Shown: positions 28,701 through 39,358, numbered from the stretch's first letter. The stretch: 64,000 nucleotides of DNA from a virus (IMGVR_UViG_3300030117_007501:94283-158282), one strand, 5' to 3'. Notes: a model not told the origin generated them from the sequence alone. Made by a program: numbers and translations.

Positions 28701-31700
28701 TTATAGCTCAGACATGGTAAAGGCTTTGGATTCTGACAGTGAAGTGTTCAGATATGACTCGCGCCCAATAAACTACTTCTTTTCTTTCGAAAAGAGCATG
28801 TATCAGACTATTTCTGCAGAAATGCTTAAGTTCTTTGCAACAATAAAGGACTTTAACAACCTCATCGGAGAACCAGTAAATAAATACAGACAGAGCTACA
28901 AGGGCATGCAAAAGCTGAAAGAAATGTTCTTTAGGAGGGTGGATAACACTCCAGACATAGAGAAGTATGTGGAGTACTACAAGTGGTTCGACTCAGCCCT
29001 CTCCGTGATGATAGATCAGCTCAAGCCGGCAACTACTAGATTTTCTGAAGACATAAGAACGATGATAGAGAGTCACGTTCTGGAAAGAAACAAATACTGG
29101 ACTAAGTTTCCAACTATAGAGATGAAATCGGTAGATCCAATTGCCCAGCTACGCGGCGGTGCGGCAGAGCATAGAGGATTTCATTGGGGTAGAGATCATG
29201 CCCCGCTGCCCTCTAGCCCCAGAAAGGAGTCTGAAAATTGCTCATGGTGGGCGAATATGGCAGAGCGGACAACTACGGAGATATTCCGTGATGCTCACAT
29301 CTCTGATGAAGTCCGCGAAGCACGCGAAGCAATAAGAAGAATAAAGATTACAAAAGTTTCGGGCTCTTCGTACTATACCCGCGCTTTGTCTCACCCATAT
29401 GTTTTGGATATGAAGCGAGACAGGGTAATAGGTTCGATGGAGGAAAATAGAATACTTAATTTATATGCCATGGCATTGCGCCCTGGCACAACTTCCGGAT
29501 TGTCTATTGCAGCATCCAGTGTTCAAGAGTTTTTAGATTGTGATGATTCAACTCCGACAACCAAGAGGAGAATAAGAGCAGAAGCGGTATATTTGGGCGA
29601 TAATTCATATACTGACACTGGCACAGACTTGGCTCTGCCTTTTAGATTCTACAGTTCGTCCATCGGTGACGGGTATATATCTGGCTTGACAACGTTTAAG
29701 GCAGGAGTGTCAATAACAAATATTCATCATGATTCTTACAACAATGAAATAATAGCACCACTTCAGGGTGTCTATACATCTCAGCACGTTGGGGGGAATG
29801 CTAATAGGCATGTGAAGGCAGGAGAGACAGATCCCCAATTACGCCCAGAAACTTATAAGTTGCAGATTTCCTCGGGACAGATTGTACTAGTCCACCAAGG
29901 TTTCGAAACGCCGCGCACTTTTTGCGCCCGTGAAGGACTCGCAAAGCGTCCGGTAAACATAAGAAACATACAAACTACTACAAGTTCCGCTCATGTCGGG
30001 AACTATCAGTATGATTATGATATCGTGTTTACAGGCGGCAGGGCATCCAACAATAGAGATTTTATAAAGAATTCTGGCTACGCTGACTCAACATATAGTC
30101 CTGTGTCTTCTGAATTTTTTGATGACTTTGTTGATTTGCCAAAAATACAAAGAGAAAGAACAAATCACGTATTGGTGAATAGATTTTCATCCCCAGGAGG
30201 GCCCGAAACAGCAGGCGATGCTGATGGTGGACAGGGATTGGACAGAGAGACGTCAGAATTTTCAATATACAATTCTATGAACTATAGAAACTCTATAGTA
30301 AGAAGTGATTTGGATACCCTTTATGCAGAGCACTCTAACCAGTTTGGAGCTAGAAGCGGAAGCGTGCATATATCGAACACTTACGAATTTATGTCAGGAT
30401 CCGGTGCTGGGTACGCTTCAGTTCATATGACTAACAGAAACAGTGCCGCAAGAAAAGAGTCGGTGGGAACAGTTAATTTCAACACCAAAGCTGTTTTACT
30501 TGACGGCTCGACAGAATACTTGCGCTTAGATGCAGCAAGAGCAATATTCACAGATAATAATGAGATTTCTTTGTTTGCGTGGATAAAACACCCAACCGTA
30601 TCAAACGCGAATGCCCATGTTATATTCTCTATACATGATTCTTCGGGAGGAAATAGGCACCTATTTCTCTTAAGGGGTACCGCCGGCACAGACGGCACAC
30701 TTCAGTTTTACCAAAATTCCACTGGTTGGCAAAAGGTATCCAACACAAGGATAGACGATGACAAGTGGCACTTGGTTGGATTTGTATACGAGGGAACAGG
30801 AAATACTCTCAAGCTGTATTTGGATGGGGAATCTCAAGGGGATGCCTTGACGGTTACAAATATAGCATCCATAATGGCAGGCACAGACTTGGTAAGTATT
30901 GGCCAAGAGTGGGACGCCGGCCCAACGGCTAGTGACTTCTTTGATGGGCATATTGCAGATTTAGCAATATGGAACAAGTCGTTAACGCAAGCGCAAATTA
31001 GAGAAATCTATTCAGACGGCTTCTTTAAGGGCCCTCATGACTTGCTTAAGCACACTGCAAATGCAAACTTACAAGCATGGTACAGAATGGGAGACGGAGA
31101 TAATGGCTCTGGCACACCGGACAGCGCCGGAGGAACAATCTTTGACATGAGTGCAAACTCATACAATGCAACGCCAGTTTCGGGCCCGACTATTGTATCT
31201 GTCCCCTCTCTTCCGGGCGAGACTCACGTCATCGAAGATAGGCTCGAGAGGGATAACTTTTTCGTGCAACGTCCGATACCTAGAAACGAACTTCAATATT
31301 CATGGGTTACTGCATCCTCTATAGAGACTACCAGTAGTTTTCCTGGTTATGTACATGAGTTCTCGATACCTTCTGGAAATACTGACTCTGTATATCAGGA
31401 TGAAATTCGATTCTTAACAGCTAGTGAAAATAACGCAAACAATGACTTTGTTGGGTTGAATAGGATTATTAACAGAGCGTTAACATCCAGCACCAACACA
31501 ATCGGCAACAGTTTATCAACCACTGAAGGCTCTGTGAACGACATATTGCTTAACAGGCAGGGCCCTTACGGATGGCCATCATGGAAGCAGATGCGGGGAT
31601 CTGAACATCCCATAGCAAGATTGCATAGAAGAAACAACATAATATCAATACAGTCGCGAGATGGCACTCCAAACCAGAGAACCATGAATATCTATGATTG

Positions 31701-34700
31701 GCCACAAAAGATACCAGAAAATGTTTCTAGCACAAAAGATAGGGAAATCAATAATTTTTACGACACTCCGGTAAGTGCAAAATATAAGCCAGTTGAAATA
31801 GGGTTTGGAAATCTCAAGGGGCAAATACTAGGCACCCTCCAAGAGGAGATGGTAGATAATGTAGACTTGATGACAATAACTCCGGATGAAAATACTAGAA
31901 TATTCCACAGAGGAGAAAGAAATGTTGTTGCGAAGGTTAGCTATGGCAATGCAGCAACGTCCTTTGCAAACTCCGAAATCATAAAGCTACTAAGCATAGA
32001 GGAATGTAAAGAAGGAATATATCAGAATGCTCACGATATAATGGTTGATAATGGTATAATTCCGAACTCCATTGTATACAGCGAAGTTGTTTATCCTCGT
32101 GAGGATAACACCTTCACCAAGAAGGCAAGAACAAGGGTTAATTTCAATAATGACTTTTGGAGAGATTCGCACGCAGACAGAGTTGAAGAGCTTACATATG
32201 AATCTGGAAAGACAAACAGCTTCGGAATCTATAGAAGAACTAGCAAAGCATATTACATTTCAGCCAGCATGTGGCCGCTGGATGCTCGCACTGACTTCTC
32301 CAAAGTGCCTCCGACGATAGAACAGGGAGGGGCACTCAACTATAACAATTTTCATGATCAATTGGGGGTTAGTGGCTCTGGTGAGCTGCAGAATGATTAT
32401 AGTCTTTTCCATTCTGCAATGGAAGGGGCATCACTTCACCAATTGCAGATGGCTCCATTGTACAATAGGTTGATACCTCAAGAATATGATAATAAAGAAT
32501 ATTTAGCAGGACACTCCAAGTGGGAGACGGGAGAACAGTCTGGAAAGACTCCTTTTTATGATTCATACGAAAACTACAGAGAGGAGCTGAGAGCGGTAGG
32601 TAAGGAATATAGCTTAGTTCCGGAATTTAGAATGAGTGAGCATATGGAGTCGATAGTTTTGACAGGATCGAGTTTTAGTGCACCACTTGAATCATTTTTA
32701 ACTTTGACAGGCTCTTCGGTGGCTAATAGCAGCTTTTCAGCATTCTTTGAAACATATTCTAATACAGATTTTCTGAAATATTTTCAGGTGGTTCGGGATA
32801 TGTCATCGGAAGATATGGGCAAGGAACCATCAAAGATATGGCTTAAGTGCAATGCTTTATTGAAGTTTTTGCCATATGATGGCTTCTATCCAGCTCTCCG
32901 CACCCTGCAGATGGCGAAGATGTGGAACGACGACTACACAAGAGGAAATCTTTCCACAAACCTCTATACGAAAGTTAGACTAGAAGCCAACAGGAACCAT
33001 GCAGCTAAGCCTCTTTTCGCTCCTGGCATCTTGTTCAATTCTATTAAATCTGGTGTTGCCGTGGATTATCCTATCTTCAGGAATCCCGGCACTGGCAGCG
33101 TAAGAGATGAAGAATATCTTGCCGGCGTGGGTTATCAAAGTATAACAAAAAACACTGTGGCAGAAGCTATAGCAGCTGGAGGAACCCAAGGTTCAATACA
33201 GGGTAGGTTCCATCATACGGCGTCATTCAATGTCAGGCACGGCAGGTATGGACAGGGCGTAACAGGCTCCTGGGCAAATGGAACGGCGGATGAGAGCATA
33301 CCTAGACTCTCCTCTTCGACGTGCGTGAGAGTGCCCTTTGAGGCTATATTGTCACCCGACACCATGAGAGGTACAATATTGTATGACAATGAACCTCACC
33401 CTTCAGCCAGTATGATAGTGCCGTTTCTGCACCATAGTGCGTATGGAGTGGCAAAATATTATGACTTGCACCCCATATATGGATCGGTACTAACTGGATC
33501 AGAAGATACAGAAGATTTATATGAAAGCTTCATATATCGAACATTGACAGATATAGCTCACAAAAACGGCTTAACTCTGAAAGTGCAGAATGCCGACTTA
33601 TATTCGATGGCGGCTAATAATTTCTTCGCAGAGTCGATAAACTTTTTCCTTAAGGACTCATCAGTAAAATCATTTATATCAGAACCTGATACATACAATT
33701 TTACTGTTGGCAGAACATATGCTATGCGAATAACATTAGCTAACGAAAACGTAGTAATGTATGAAAACAGAGCAGCCTTTGGCCCTCCGGTGGACAACAG
33801 CTCTCCAGACAAAGGAACCTCTCATGGCTTTGCGCCATATTGTCCAGCATTTCAGCGTTACGATGACGAGGCGTATGTTGATTTGTCGTTTACTGCCACA
33901 AAGAGTTCTTATACTGTGGAGGAATTGTTTGCTGTGTTGGCGCCTTCTTACAGCGAAAACTCCAGACAGACTGGCTCGGCGTATCAACTTCTTACAGGAT
34001 CTTCCACAAATCAAGAATATCAGATGAGAATAAGCTCTTCTGTGAATTTGTTTGGCACCATTGAGGATTTAGACGTAGAGTACGATGCCAATGGAAACGT
34101 ACGAACTGCAAGAAGAGGTGCCAGCAACAAGAGAAAGAGGTGGGTAATTCAACCTAAGTGGGAATGTCCAATACTAGATTTTTCAGATAAGTCGATGACA
34201 GTGCTTAACTTGAATTCCGGACAAACAGAGACGCAGACAACAACTGGGTTTTTCGAAAATGCTAGCAATAATGAATACTTGATGTCATCAAGGGGTATGT
34301 GGCACCAGTATGGCACAGTTCCGGGAGAGTCTAGAGGAATTTTTCTAGGTATAAGTGACATTACTGGCTCTGAATCTCTCGCCGCAGCGGTAGGGTTCCC
34401 TCGTGGTAATCGCCAACGACTAGGGGAGCTTCCGGAAGATGGAGAAAGAGTAATATCAGAGGCTGTAGTCGCTATTCCATATTATGTTAAGAGATCAAAG
34501 GCGAACTTCTTTAAGCTCGACAGGCAGCAGGTAAAGAATGTCTTAAACAACACAAACCTTGAATCTGTCGATAATTCGATAAAGCACCAAATAGAGATGA
34601 TGAATCGCTATGTTTTCCCACCCCAAATGGACTTTGTTAACAACAGGCGTAAAACACCTATAGCGATGTACGTGTTCGAGTTCTCACACAAACTATCCAG

Positions 34701-35121
34701 AAAGGATGTGTCTGATATTTGGCAAAACTTGCCTCCGGATATTGGGACTCACGGCATAGGTTCACGCCCAGGTGATCCATTTGGTATGGGCAGCACAGAA
34801 GTGACAGTGGGGCACTCCCTCAAGAGTCCAGATGCGGACATAAAAGATCCTTTGGGTGGTGTCCTCCCAGATAAGTTGAGGTGGATGGTATTCAAAGTGA
34901 AGCGCCGCGCCAGTGCAAACTATTTTAAGAAGTTGTCTGACTCTCTGACGGGACACAAGCACGGGGGAATTTCAATATTCAACGAGAGCGAAAAGAGGCA
35001 GCTCGTTAGTTCTACGCTTGACGATTTGCAAAAGAGAGCGAAATATTCTTATAACTGGCCATATGATTTCTTTTCTCTCGTCGAGCTAATTAAAGTAACA
35101 GCAGAAGTCGAAATAGAGTGA
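25750..35121 (+). CDS. Giant virion protein (3123 residues) with LamG-like domains
   Basis: A 9.4 kb single frame. At least two and probably three concanavalin/LamG-like beta-sandwich domains are visible: about 170-350 (VEFWLKKDGY, WHHYAFTF, LYIDGAYN, MDEFRFWKV), a more divergent one at about 760-885 (WNISFRVKP, YSDVKISNIRYWNAYL), and about 1573-1757 (EISLFAWIKH, DDKWHLVGFVYEG, LKLYLDGE, IADLAIWNKSLTQAQIREIY). LamG domains usually bind carbohydrate or protein ligands. Between them are helical segments such as EMLKFFATIKDFNNLIGEPVNKYRQSYKGM. It follows the gp6-like and 887-residue proteins, so it is probably a baseplate-attached adsorption or fibre-hub protein. Start ATG overlaps the previous stop. 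Confidence 0.8.
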   Translation: MSIKNLFEEKSKIVAKTTVKDLTESLESEDYIFVRDKKIKRFLPTVDYSKPENFARYGLAERYYTDSIERIYQTYPYDGTFYEKEAWHLSSSYLDNHIFRVDYPRTNGFALFSPSGWGTQSANHDNYGLPSTAEYVYIKGGPHADPYGDIKGENSLANIYDSASYRESNLKIDGATGNTVEFWLKKDGYDTSKTRLEVLFDATVSGSTPGDADYGRLRVTIDNNPASSAFLITYQSGSLGFIDTAIGGSSITEDTIADGKWHHYAFTFKHNPTTEKIDSNLYIDGAYNATVSVAAATFGAIDGNIVANIAALVDSPTAASSAGLGYGKLSGSMDEFRFWKVERNAKEIGENWLTNVGGGTNKYEHNTKLGVYYKFNEGITTDATTDSVALDYSGRVSNGSWVGYSSSSRNTGSAMVDSGNALREFQDPIIYSNHPDVVSLLDEKRQLGQSHDYQNTSALYYSLPTWIIEEQMNTHTEDKSTLSDMMQIMASYFDTLHLQIEAITSLKDVSYRDYPSPTHVSGSDFAPFTEKLLESSGFIAPDLFADAEVLEKFGTRNKDGQFEFELHQVKNFIYRNIYNNLTNIYKSKGTEKSFRNLFRCFGIDEELIKLNVYADNHTYSFSDTFLHKSHKQKVVDFNSPDRYGATIFQSGSLNPYRAHYISGSGTTGETDVSTTVEADIFFPRKERYGSKYFQETGFITSSLFGIHTPSTIAGDMTWASNDFASIQAHVVRTSEYESDAYFMLTSSAGIIPELTSPIVHDVYGDNKWNISFRVKPAPHMAASPSGSMDGSVAAQAAAFVVEFRGTRYILDSLEDSFHVTGAVSRTNATRLCFAPKTLYAGAHRVNYTGSVSEYSDVKISNIRYWNAYLSNDELDFHSKNPDNFGRMHPSKPEYVNKSDILDSNYRETDTLALHWDFDRVTTSDSSGEFVVVDASSGSVGALSTFDGMTKRHHVGVGYGFPTSSTSVVSTMWTAGLQQALPENVYSSDMVKALDSDSEVFRYDSRPINYFFSFEKSMYQTISAEMLKFFATIKDFNNLIGEPVNKYRQSYKGMQKLKEMFFRRVDNTPDIEKYVEYYKWFDSALSVMIDQLKPATTRFSEDIRTMIESHVLERNKYWTKFPTIEMKSVDPIAQLRGGAAEHRGFHWGRDHAPLPSSPRKESENCSWWANMAERTTTEIFRDAHISDEVREAREAIRRIKITKVSGSSYYTRALSHPYVLDMKRDRVIGSMEENRILNLYAMALRPGTTSGLSIAASSVQEFLDCDDSTPTTKRRIRAEAVYLGDNSYTDTGTDLALPFRFYSSSIGDGYISGLTTFKAGVSITNIHHDSYNNEIIAPLQGVYTSQHVGGNANRHVKAGETDPQLRPETYKLQISSGQIVLVHQGFETPRTFCAREGLAKRPVNIRNIQTTTSSAHVGNYQYDYDIVFTGGRASNNRDFIKNSGYADSTYSPVSSEFFDDFVDLPKIQRERTNHVLVNRFSSPGGPETAGDADGGQGLDRETSEFSIYNSMNYRNSIVRSDLDTLYAEHSNQFGARSGSVHISNTYEFMSGSGAGYASVHMTNRNSAARKESVGTVNFNTKAVLLDGSTEYLRLDAARAIFTDNNEISLFAWIKHPTVSNANAHVIFSIHDSSGGNRHLFLLRGTAGTDGTLQFYQNSTGWQKVSNTRIDDDKWHLVGFVYEGTGNTLKLYLDGESQGDALTVTNIASIMAGTDLVSIGQEWDAGPTASDFFDGHIADLAIWNKSLTQAQIREIYSDGFFKGPHDLLKHTANANLQAWYRMGDGDNGSGTPDSAGGTIFDMSANSYNATPVSGPTIVSVPSLPGETHVIEDRLERDNFFVQRPIPRNELQYSWVTASSIETTSSFPGYVHEFSIPSGNTDSVYQDEIRFLTASENNANNDFVGLNRIINRALTSSTNTIGNSLSTTEGSVNDILLNRQGPYGWPSWKQMRGSEHPIARLHRRNNIISIQSRDGTPNQRTMNIYDWPQKIPENVSSTKDREINNFYDTPVSAKYKPVEIGFGNLKGQILGTLQEEMVDNVDLMTITPDENTRIFHRGERNVVAKVSYGNAATSFANSEIIKLLSIEECKEGIYQNAHDIMVDNGIIPNSIVYSEVVYPREDNTFTKKARTRVNFNNDFWRDSHADRVEELTYESGKTNSFGIYRRTSKAYYISASMWPLDARTDFSKVPPTIEQGGALNYNNFHDQLGVSGSGELQNDYSLFHSAMEGASLHQLQMAPLYNRLIPQEYDNKEYLAGHSKWETGEQSGKTPFYDSYENYREELRAVGKEYSLVPEFRMSEHMESIVLTGSSFSAPLESFLTLTGSSVANSSFSAFFETYSNTDFLKYFQVVRDMSSEDMGKEPSKIWLKCNALLKFLPYDGFYPALRTLQMAKMWNDDYTRGNLSTNLYTKVRLEANRNHAAKPLFAPGILFNSIKSGVAVDYPIFRNPGTGSVRDEEYLAGVGYQSITKNTVAEAIAAGGTQGSIQGRFHHTASFNVRHGRYGQGVTGSWANGTADESIPRLSSSTCVRVPFEAILSPDTMRGTILYDNEPHPSASMIVPFLHHSAYGVAKYYDLHPIYGSVLTGSEDTEDLYESFIYRTLTDIAHKNGLTLKVQNADLYSMAANNFFAESINFFLKDSSVKSFISEPDTYNFTVGRTYAMRITLANENVVMYENRAAFGPPVDNSSPDKGTSHGFAPYCPAFQRYDDEAYVDLSFTATKSSYTVEELFAVLAPSYSENSRQTGSAYQLLTGSSTNQEYQMRISSSVNLFGTIEDLDVEYDANGNVRTARRGASNKRKRWVIQPKWECPILDFSDKSMTVLNLNSGQTETQTTTGFFENASNNEYLMSSRGMWHQYGTVPGESRGIFLGISDITGSESLAAAVGFPRGNRQRLGELPEDGERVISEAVVAIPYYVKRSKANFFKLDRQQVKNVLNNTNLESVDNSIKHQIEMMNRYVFPPQMDFVNNRRKTPIAMYVFEFSHKLSRKDVSDIWQNLPPDIGTHGIGSRPGDPFGMGSTEVTVGHSLKSPDADIKDPLGGVLPDKLRWMVFKVKRRASANYFKKLSDSLTGHKHGGISIFNESEKRQLVSSTLDDLQKRAKYSYNWPYDFFSLVELIKVTAEVEIE

Positions 35122-35132
35122 GGTAGTTTCAA

Positions 35133-36038
35133 TTGTCGTTTTTTAATAAAAAAGAAGATGTCATAGACATACAATTGACTCAATATGGCAAACTTCTTCT
35201 TTCAAAGGGGAGGTTTAAGCCGGAGTATTATTGTTTTTTTGACGATGATATTTTGTATGACGCAGATTATGCAGGAGTACCAGAAAGCCAAAATGCCGCA
35301 GAGGATAGGATAAAGGAGACTCCTTATGTTCGCCCTCAAAATGCATTTTATGGAATAGAGACAAAATATAGCCAGGCAAATATAGATATAAGAGAAGGAG
35401 AAGCAGAATTATATCAGCTGCTAAACCTGACTCCCGACAACGAAGAGAGGGAGAACGCTTTAAGGTACCCCCTTTATACTGGAATATTAGGAGAGCAAGA
35501 GGCTACAAAAGTAACAGTAAACGCTCTTAGAGCGCCGTTTACGGGCTCTCTGAGCTATTACAGTGGCTCAAATGTGTCTTTACCAATCCCACAGTTGACA
35601 TGCGAATCACAGTACATAATTATGAAAACTAGGCTTTCTGCAGAGGAATATCAGCTTAGTGAGGATGTAATGCAGGATGAAATAATATTTGAAGATGGTA
35701 CAGCGTATAAGTTGTTGAGCGGCGCCCCAATGCAATTTAAGCTACTTGAAGAGAACGCGCCTTACTTGGCAGAAAATTTTGAAATTGAAGTTTTTGAGGT
35801 GGTTCCTGGCACCGCAACAGACGAAGAGCAGATATTGTTGCCTCTATTTTTCGAGAATTGCGCAAACCCTATAGCAGATTTAAACAACTATTTCGAAATA
35901 TCTGTTGATAACCTTGCCGACGCAGGCGAGAGAAGAGGGTTGTTTGTTAGTCTTCCAACTCAAAGATCTATGGTACCTTATGTCAACACCGACACATATA
36001 GGAAGTCCATAGTAAGTACTACAGAGGAGTGTGAGTAA
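35133..36038 (+). CDS. Virion protein with LTxxGxxxLxxGxFK N-terminus
   Basis: A 301-residue acidic protein. The opening IDIQLTQYGKLLLSKGRFKP followed by YYCFFDDDI is a motif I associate with marine phage tail/baseplate proteins. A looser version (ILDAVLTDAGRQRMARGNFK) opens the protein at 43109, suggesting a shared N-terminal element. The TTG start is supported by a GAGGTAG Shine-Dalgarno site about eight bases upstream and by the lack of any in-frame ATG before the motif. Biochemical function is unknown; its position between two very large virion proteins indicates a structural role. Confidence 0.75.
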   Translation: MSFFNKKEDVIDIQLTQYGKLLLSKGRFKPEYYCFFDDDILYDADYAGVPESQNAAEDRIKETPYVRPQNAFYGIETKYSQANIDIREGEAELYQLLNLTPDNEERENALRYPLYTGILGEQEATKVTVNALRAPFTGSLSYYSGSNVSLPIPQLTCESQYIIMKTRLSAEEYQLSEDVMQDEIIFEDGTAYKLLSGAPMQFKLLEENAPYLAENFEIEVFEVVPGTATDEEQILLPLFFENCANPIADLNNYFEISVDNLADAGERRGLFVSLPTQRSMVPYVNTDTYRKSIVSTTEECE

Positions 36039-36040
36039 TA

Positions 36041-39000
36041 ATGGCTAGTATTATAAAATATGAAGGCATAACTCCAAAAGTGTATGTTAAGAACATAACC
36101 CTGACACCTCATCGCCTTCCAAACTCTATAGTCGACAATCGCTGGGATGCAACATCTGAAGGTGTGACTATAGTTTTGGACATGTGTATAAAACAACAAA
36201 TAACAGCATCCGGCTTGTCTGAGTACCACAACCTCTTCGCTCTGATGCAAAATATAGACATTTTCGTGGTGCAATCCTTTACTCCATCTCAGTCTGGAAG
36301 GTTTGGGAACACAGTTGCGCCATCAAATTTGGGATCGGTGTTGGCAAATCCGAGAGCCAGAGTTCAGTCTTTTTTGGAAAACTCTCGTAGTATGACTCAG
36401 ACATTGAATGCTTTAACTGCAATGACTGACAAAGTTCAATTCGCAAAGATAAACCTGCTTGAAACAAGATCAACGGTATTAGACTCAGGAGATCCTAGAG
36501 CGTATGTGAGTGCTTCTCTTTTAGAAATACCTTTTCAGGTGTCTTTTTTCATACCAGATGCCAACCCTACTTCGTTAGAGTACAGAGTGTTTACGCATAT
36601 AGATGCAGAAAAAGCAATAACTCAGGGAGGCGAACTTGCCTCTCCCGATCCTGCACACCTGTACTCACTAAACCAAACCGGCGGCTCGGTGACGTATCAG
36701 TCTGTCATAAGGGGGAGTAAAGTAAACGAAAGAGCATTCGTCTATCTGGACGGAGCAGGCAACCAGTGGCTAGGTGAAGTCCATCAGATGCCTGATACTG
36801 ATCAGATAATGAAGGGAGCGGTGCACGGAGATTACGAAGGAGCCAATGCGCTACTTGTCAAGAGGGAAGTATATAATAGTAAGATAAACGACTTACGCCC
36901 CCTGGCACTCCCCCCGGTTGAGGATAGATTTGATGGAGGGGATGTGTACTACGATGCTCATGAGTATCAGAGACAGTTTCGCATGCGCCGTCTAACTGCC
37001 CGCGCATATGGAATGAGAAACATTAGGGAAGGCGCGGGAAGTTTGAGGGAAGCTATGATTGAGCGCCTTATGTCGCCGACAAATAGGAGGACGGAGTATG
37101 GAGGCGCCCGTTTTGATAGTGAACTCATACTCACTCCAACGTTGGGAAGAAGGTGTAATTTTCTTTTTACTGTTGATTGGGCACAGATAGTCAAATATCA
37201 GTCTAGACTAGCCAAGTTCTACACGTCGTTCCCTCAATCTTCTTTTTCTAGGGTATTGTCAAGCAGCTTAATACGAAGCATGAAGCTTTTTAGGAGGCGA
37301 ATGACTGATATGCCTATCGGAGTCGACAAGATGGGAAACAGCGCCCATAAAATAATGGATGAGAACGAGATACCAACTCTTGTAGCGTCTTACAGTGAAA
37401 CAATCCAGCCTCAAGGGGAAGGAGCCCTGGTGTCTACAAACCAATTATCTGAAGTCAATATAGACTGGTCTTCTTCGGGGGGATTTTATTATAGATCTTT
37501 TGGAGGCACGGATGCGGATATAGCTAACGTGAATTATGGAAAATACCAATATTATCTTGAAGTTGAAGTAGTGGACGGAATTGATTCTATAATGGAGGGG
37601 CACAAATCAGAATTGGAAGAGAGTCTTAGATTCATGAAGCAATTTCTGGAAAGAGCATCAATACCGGCTTACGTGCCAGGGTATAATGGCACAGACTACA
37701 GAAATGCCACACCAGATCAGCTGGCAGAATACTTGAATGCCGGAGCGAGACTGCAAGGTAGTTACGACTATGACAGGCTCAGGTATACAGAGGGATACCT
37801 AGAGGACATCGAGAGGGAGACTTCAGGCTTGGCAGCAGCAGTCAGAAGATACTTGGCAGCATACAGGATAATTTATGGTAGTGCTGATTCCGGGGACAAC
37901 AATATGTTATATAACATAATAAATCCTCGTCGTGGCGCTTCACCAGAATCGATACAGAATTTTATAATGTGTTTACAGTCGCTCCTATCGAAAATAGAAG
38001 ATATCCTGCAATACAACACTGCAAGGGGAAAAGACGAAGGAGCAAAAACACCAGCACCGTCAAGGTATCCAGAAAAAAATGTGTTCAAATTTGACATTCA
38101 GTTTGACGAAATTTATGATGCATCGGTTGTTAATAACCCTTCTGTAACATATTTTAGTGATTACACTAATGTAAACAATGGACTTAAGATAGTAAAGATG
38201 GAAGACAGAGTAAGAGAGGAATATGTCCAGTTTTTTGGAGACTCTCAGGCTTTAGTGAATGGTTCGTCTGCAGATATTCGCAAAAATGGAATTAAATTAA
38301 CACCAAACGAGTACCACATCAGCAGCCCAGAAATAATGAAAAATTCCACTTTTGCAAATAAGAACGACTTTGGAGTGGGGTATAGAACAAATTCACCAGA
38401 AATAGGATTTATAAGTACTGCCGGAAACTTCGGAAACGCAGAAGACACAAGGCTCAGAGCGCTTGTGGCACCAATGTACACTGGTGGACAGAACATGGCG
38501 TCAAACGTAAACTTATCACACAGGACTCCCTTTGTGCCTTCGAGAGACATGGTTTTTTCTGGAGACGAGGCATCTTCATTCAGGATTAATAGCCAAGCAA
38601 TGCTGCAGACAAGAACCAATTTTTTGCAAAATCTAGAGTCAACATACATAAATATAGACAAGATACATGATTTGGGAGTGACTCTTGAAACGCCGTCCTA
38701 CTTGAGAGACACAACATGGTTGCAAGATTTCGATGATGCTGACGAATTTATATCAGATCCAAAAATTTTAGCATCATCCGTCAGCGGATCAGGTGAGAAC
38801 CTATGCTTGAACGACAGGATAGCAAGAAGGAGTTTGCCAACAAGCCCCAGGAACCTGATGGCATCTCCAGCATCAAAGTTTGTAAACTTGTTATCAAGGA
38901 GATTGACAACCAATATTGATGGAGTCTATGAATCTGAAAATGTAGGAACTATCAGAGGAGTTCAGGAAAGGTTGGAGTCTATACGGGAGACAAACCCGTA

Positions 39001-39358
39001 TATTTATGATACTGTACCTATGCAGATAAGGAGCATAGTGAGGGCAGGAGTTGAAACGCCCGGAGTGCTAGCTAATGGTGAGGTTTCTCCGTTCTTGTTT
39101 GGTATGATGGCTTCCGTCGAGGAAAAGGTTGACACTTCGTTTGGAAAGAGTGGTACAAAATCTGGAGAAGGAGATTTTAAACCAGTTCGGAACGCCCTGG
39201 CGGGATCCCGGACTTCTAGCACTACACCTAGCACTGGAAAGAAGTATAAGTTGTGTCGTCTTGCTCCCTATGAGAACAGAGAAGCAGGTATATCCAGAGC
39301 TAAATCTATGAGCAGTACGGTAGTTATGGATGAGTATTTTTTAGTGGAGGTAGGCTAA
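36041..39358 (+). CDS. Large virion structural protein (1105 residues)
   Basis: A mixed alpha/beta protein starting two bases after the previous stop, with a good GAGGAG Shine-Dalgarno site. The N-terminal 180 residues are beta-rich; residues about 305-360 are arginine-rich (EYQRQFRMRRLTARAYGMRN), and about 500-650 are helical. No enzymatic motif, signal peptide or transmembrane segment is apparent, and I do not recognise a named family. Position in the uninterrupted tail/baseplate operon is the main evidence for its role. Confidence 0.7.
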   Translation: MASIIKYEGITPKVYVKNITLTPHRLPNSIVDNRWDATSEGVTIVLDMCIKQQITASGLSEYHNLFALMQNIDIFVVQSFTPSQSGRFGNTVAPSNLGSVLANPRARVQSFLENSRSMTQTLNALTAMTDKVQFAKINLLETRSTVLDSGDPRAYVSASLLEIPFQVSFFIPDANPTSLEYRVFTHIDAEKAITQGGELASPDPAHLYSLNQTGGSVTYQSVIRGSKVNERAFVYLDGAGNQWLGEVHQMPDTDQIMKGAVHGDYEGANALLVKREVYNSKINDLRPLALPPVEDRFDGGDVYYDAHEYQRQFRMRRLTARAYGMRNIREGAGSLREAMIERLMSPTNRRTEYGGARFDSELILTPTLGRRCNFLFTVDWAQIVKYQSRLAKFYTSFPQSSFSRVLSSSLIRSMKLFRRRMTDMPIGVDKMGNSAHKIMDENEIPTLVASYSETIQPQGEGALVSTNQLSEVNIDWSSSGGFYYRSFGGTDADIANVNYGKYQYYLEVEVVDGIDSIMEGHKSELEESLRFMKQFLERASIPAYVPGYNGTDYRNATPDQLAEYLNAGARLQGSYDYDRLRYTEGYLEDIERETSGLAAAVRRYLAAYRIIYGSADSGDNNMLYNIINPRRGASPESIQNFIMCLQSLLSKIEDILQYNTARGKDEGAKTPAPSRYPEKNVFKFDIQFDEIYDASVVNNPSVTYFSDYTNVNNGLKIVKMEDRVREEYVQFFGDSQALVNGSSADIRKNGIKLTPNEYHISSPEIMKNSTFANKNDFGVGYRTNSPEIGFISTAGNFGNAEDTRLRALVAPMYTGGQNMASNVNLSHRTPFVPSRDMVFSGDEASSFRINSQAMLQTRTNFLQNLESTYINIDKIHDLGVTLETPSYLRDTTWLQDFDDADEFISDPKILASSVSGSGENLCLNDRIARRSLPTSPRNLMASPASKFVNLLSRRLTTNIDGVYESENVGTIRGVQERLESIRETNPYIYDTVPMQIRSIVRAGVETPGVLANGEVSPFLFGMMASVEEKVDTSFGKSGTKSGEGDFKPVRNALAGSRTSSTTPSTGKKYKLCRLAPYENREAGISRAKSMSSTVVMDEYFLVEVG

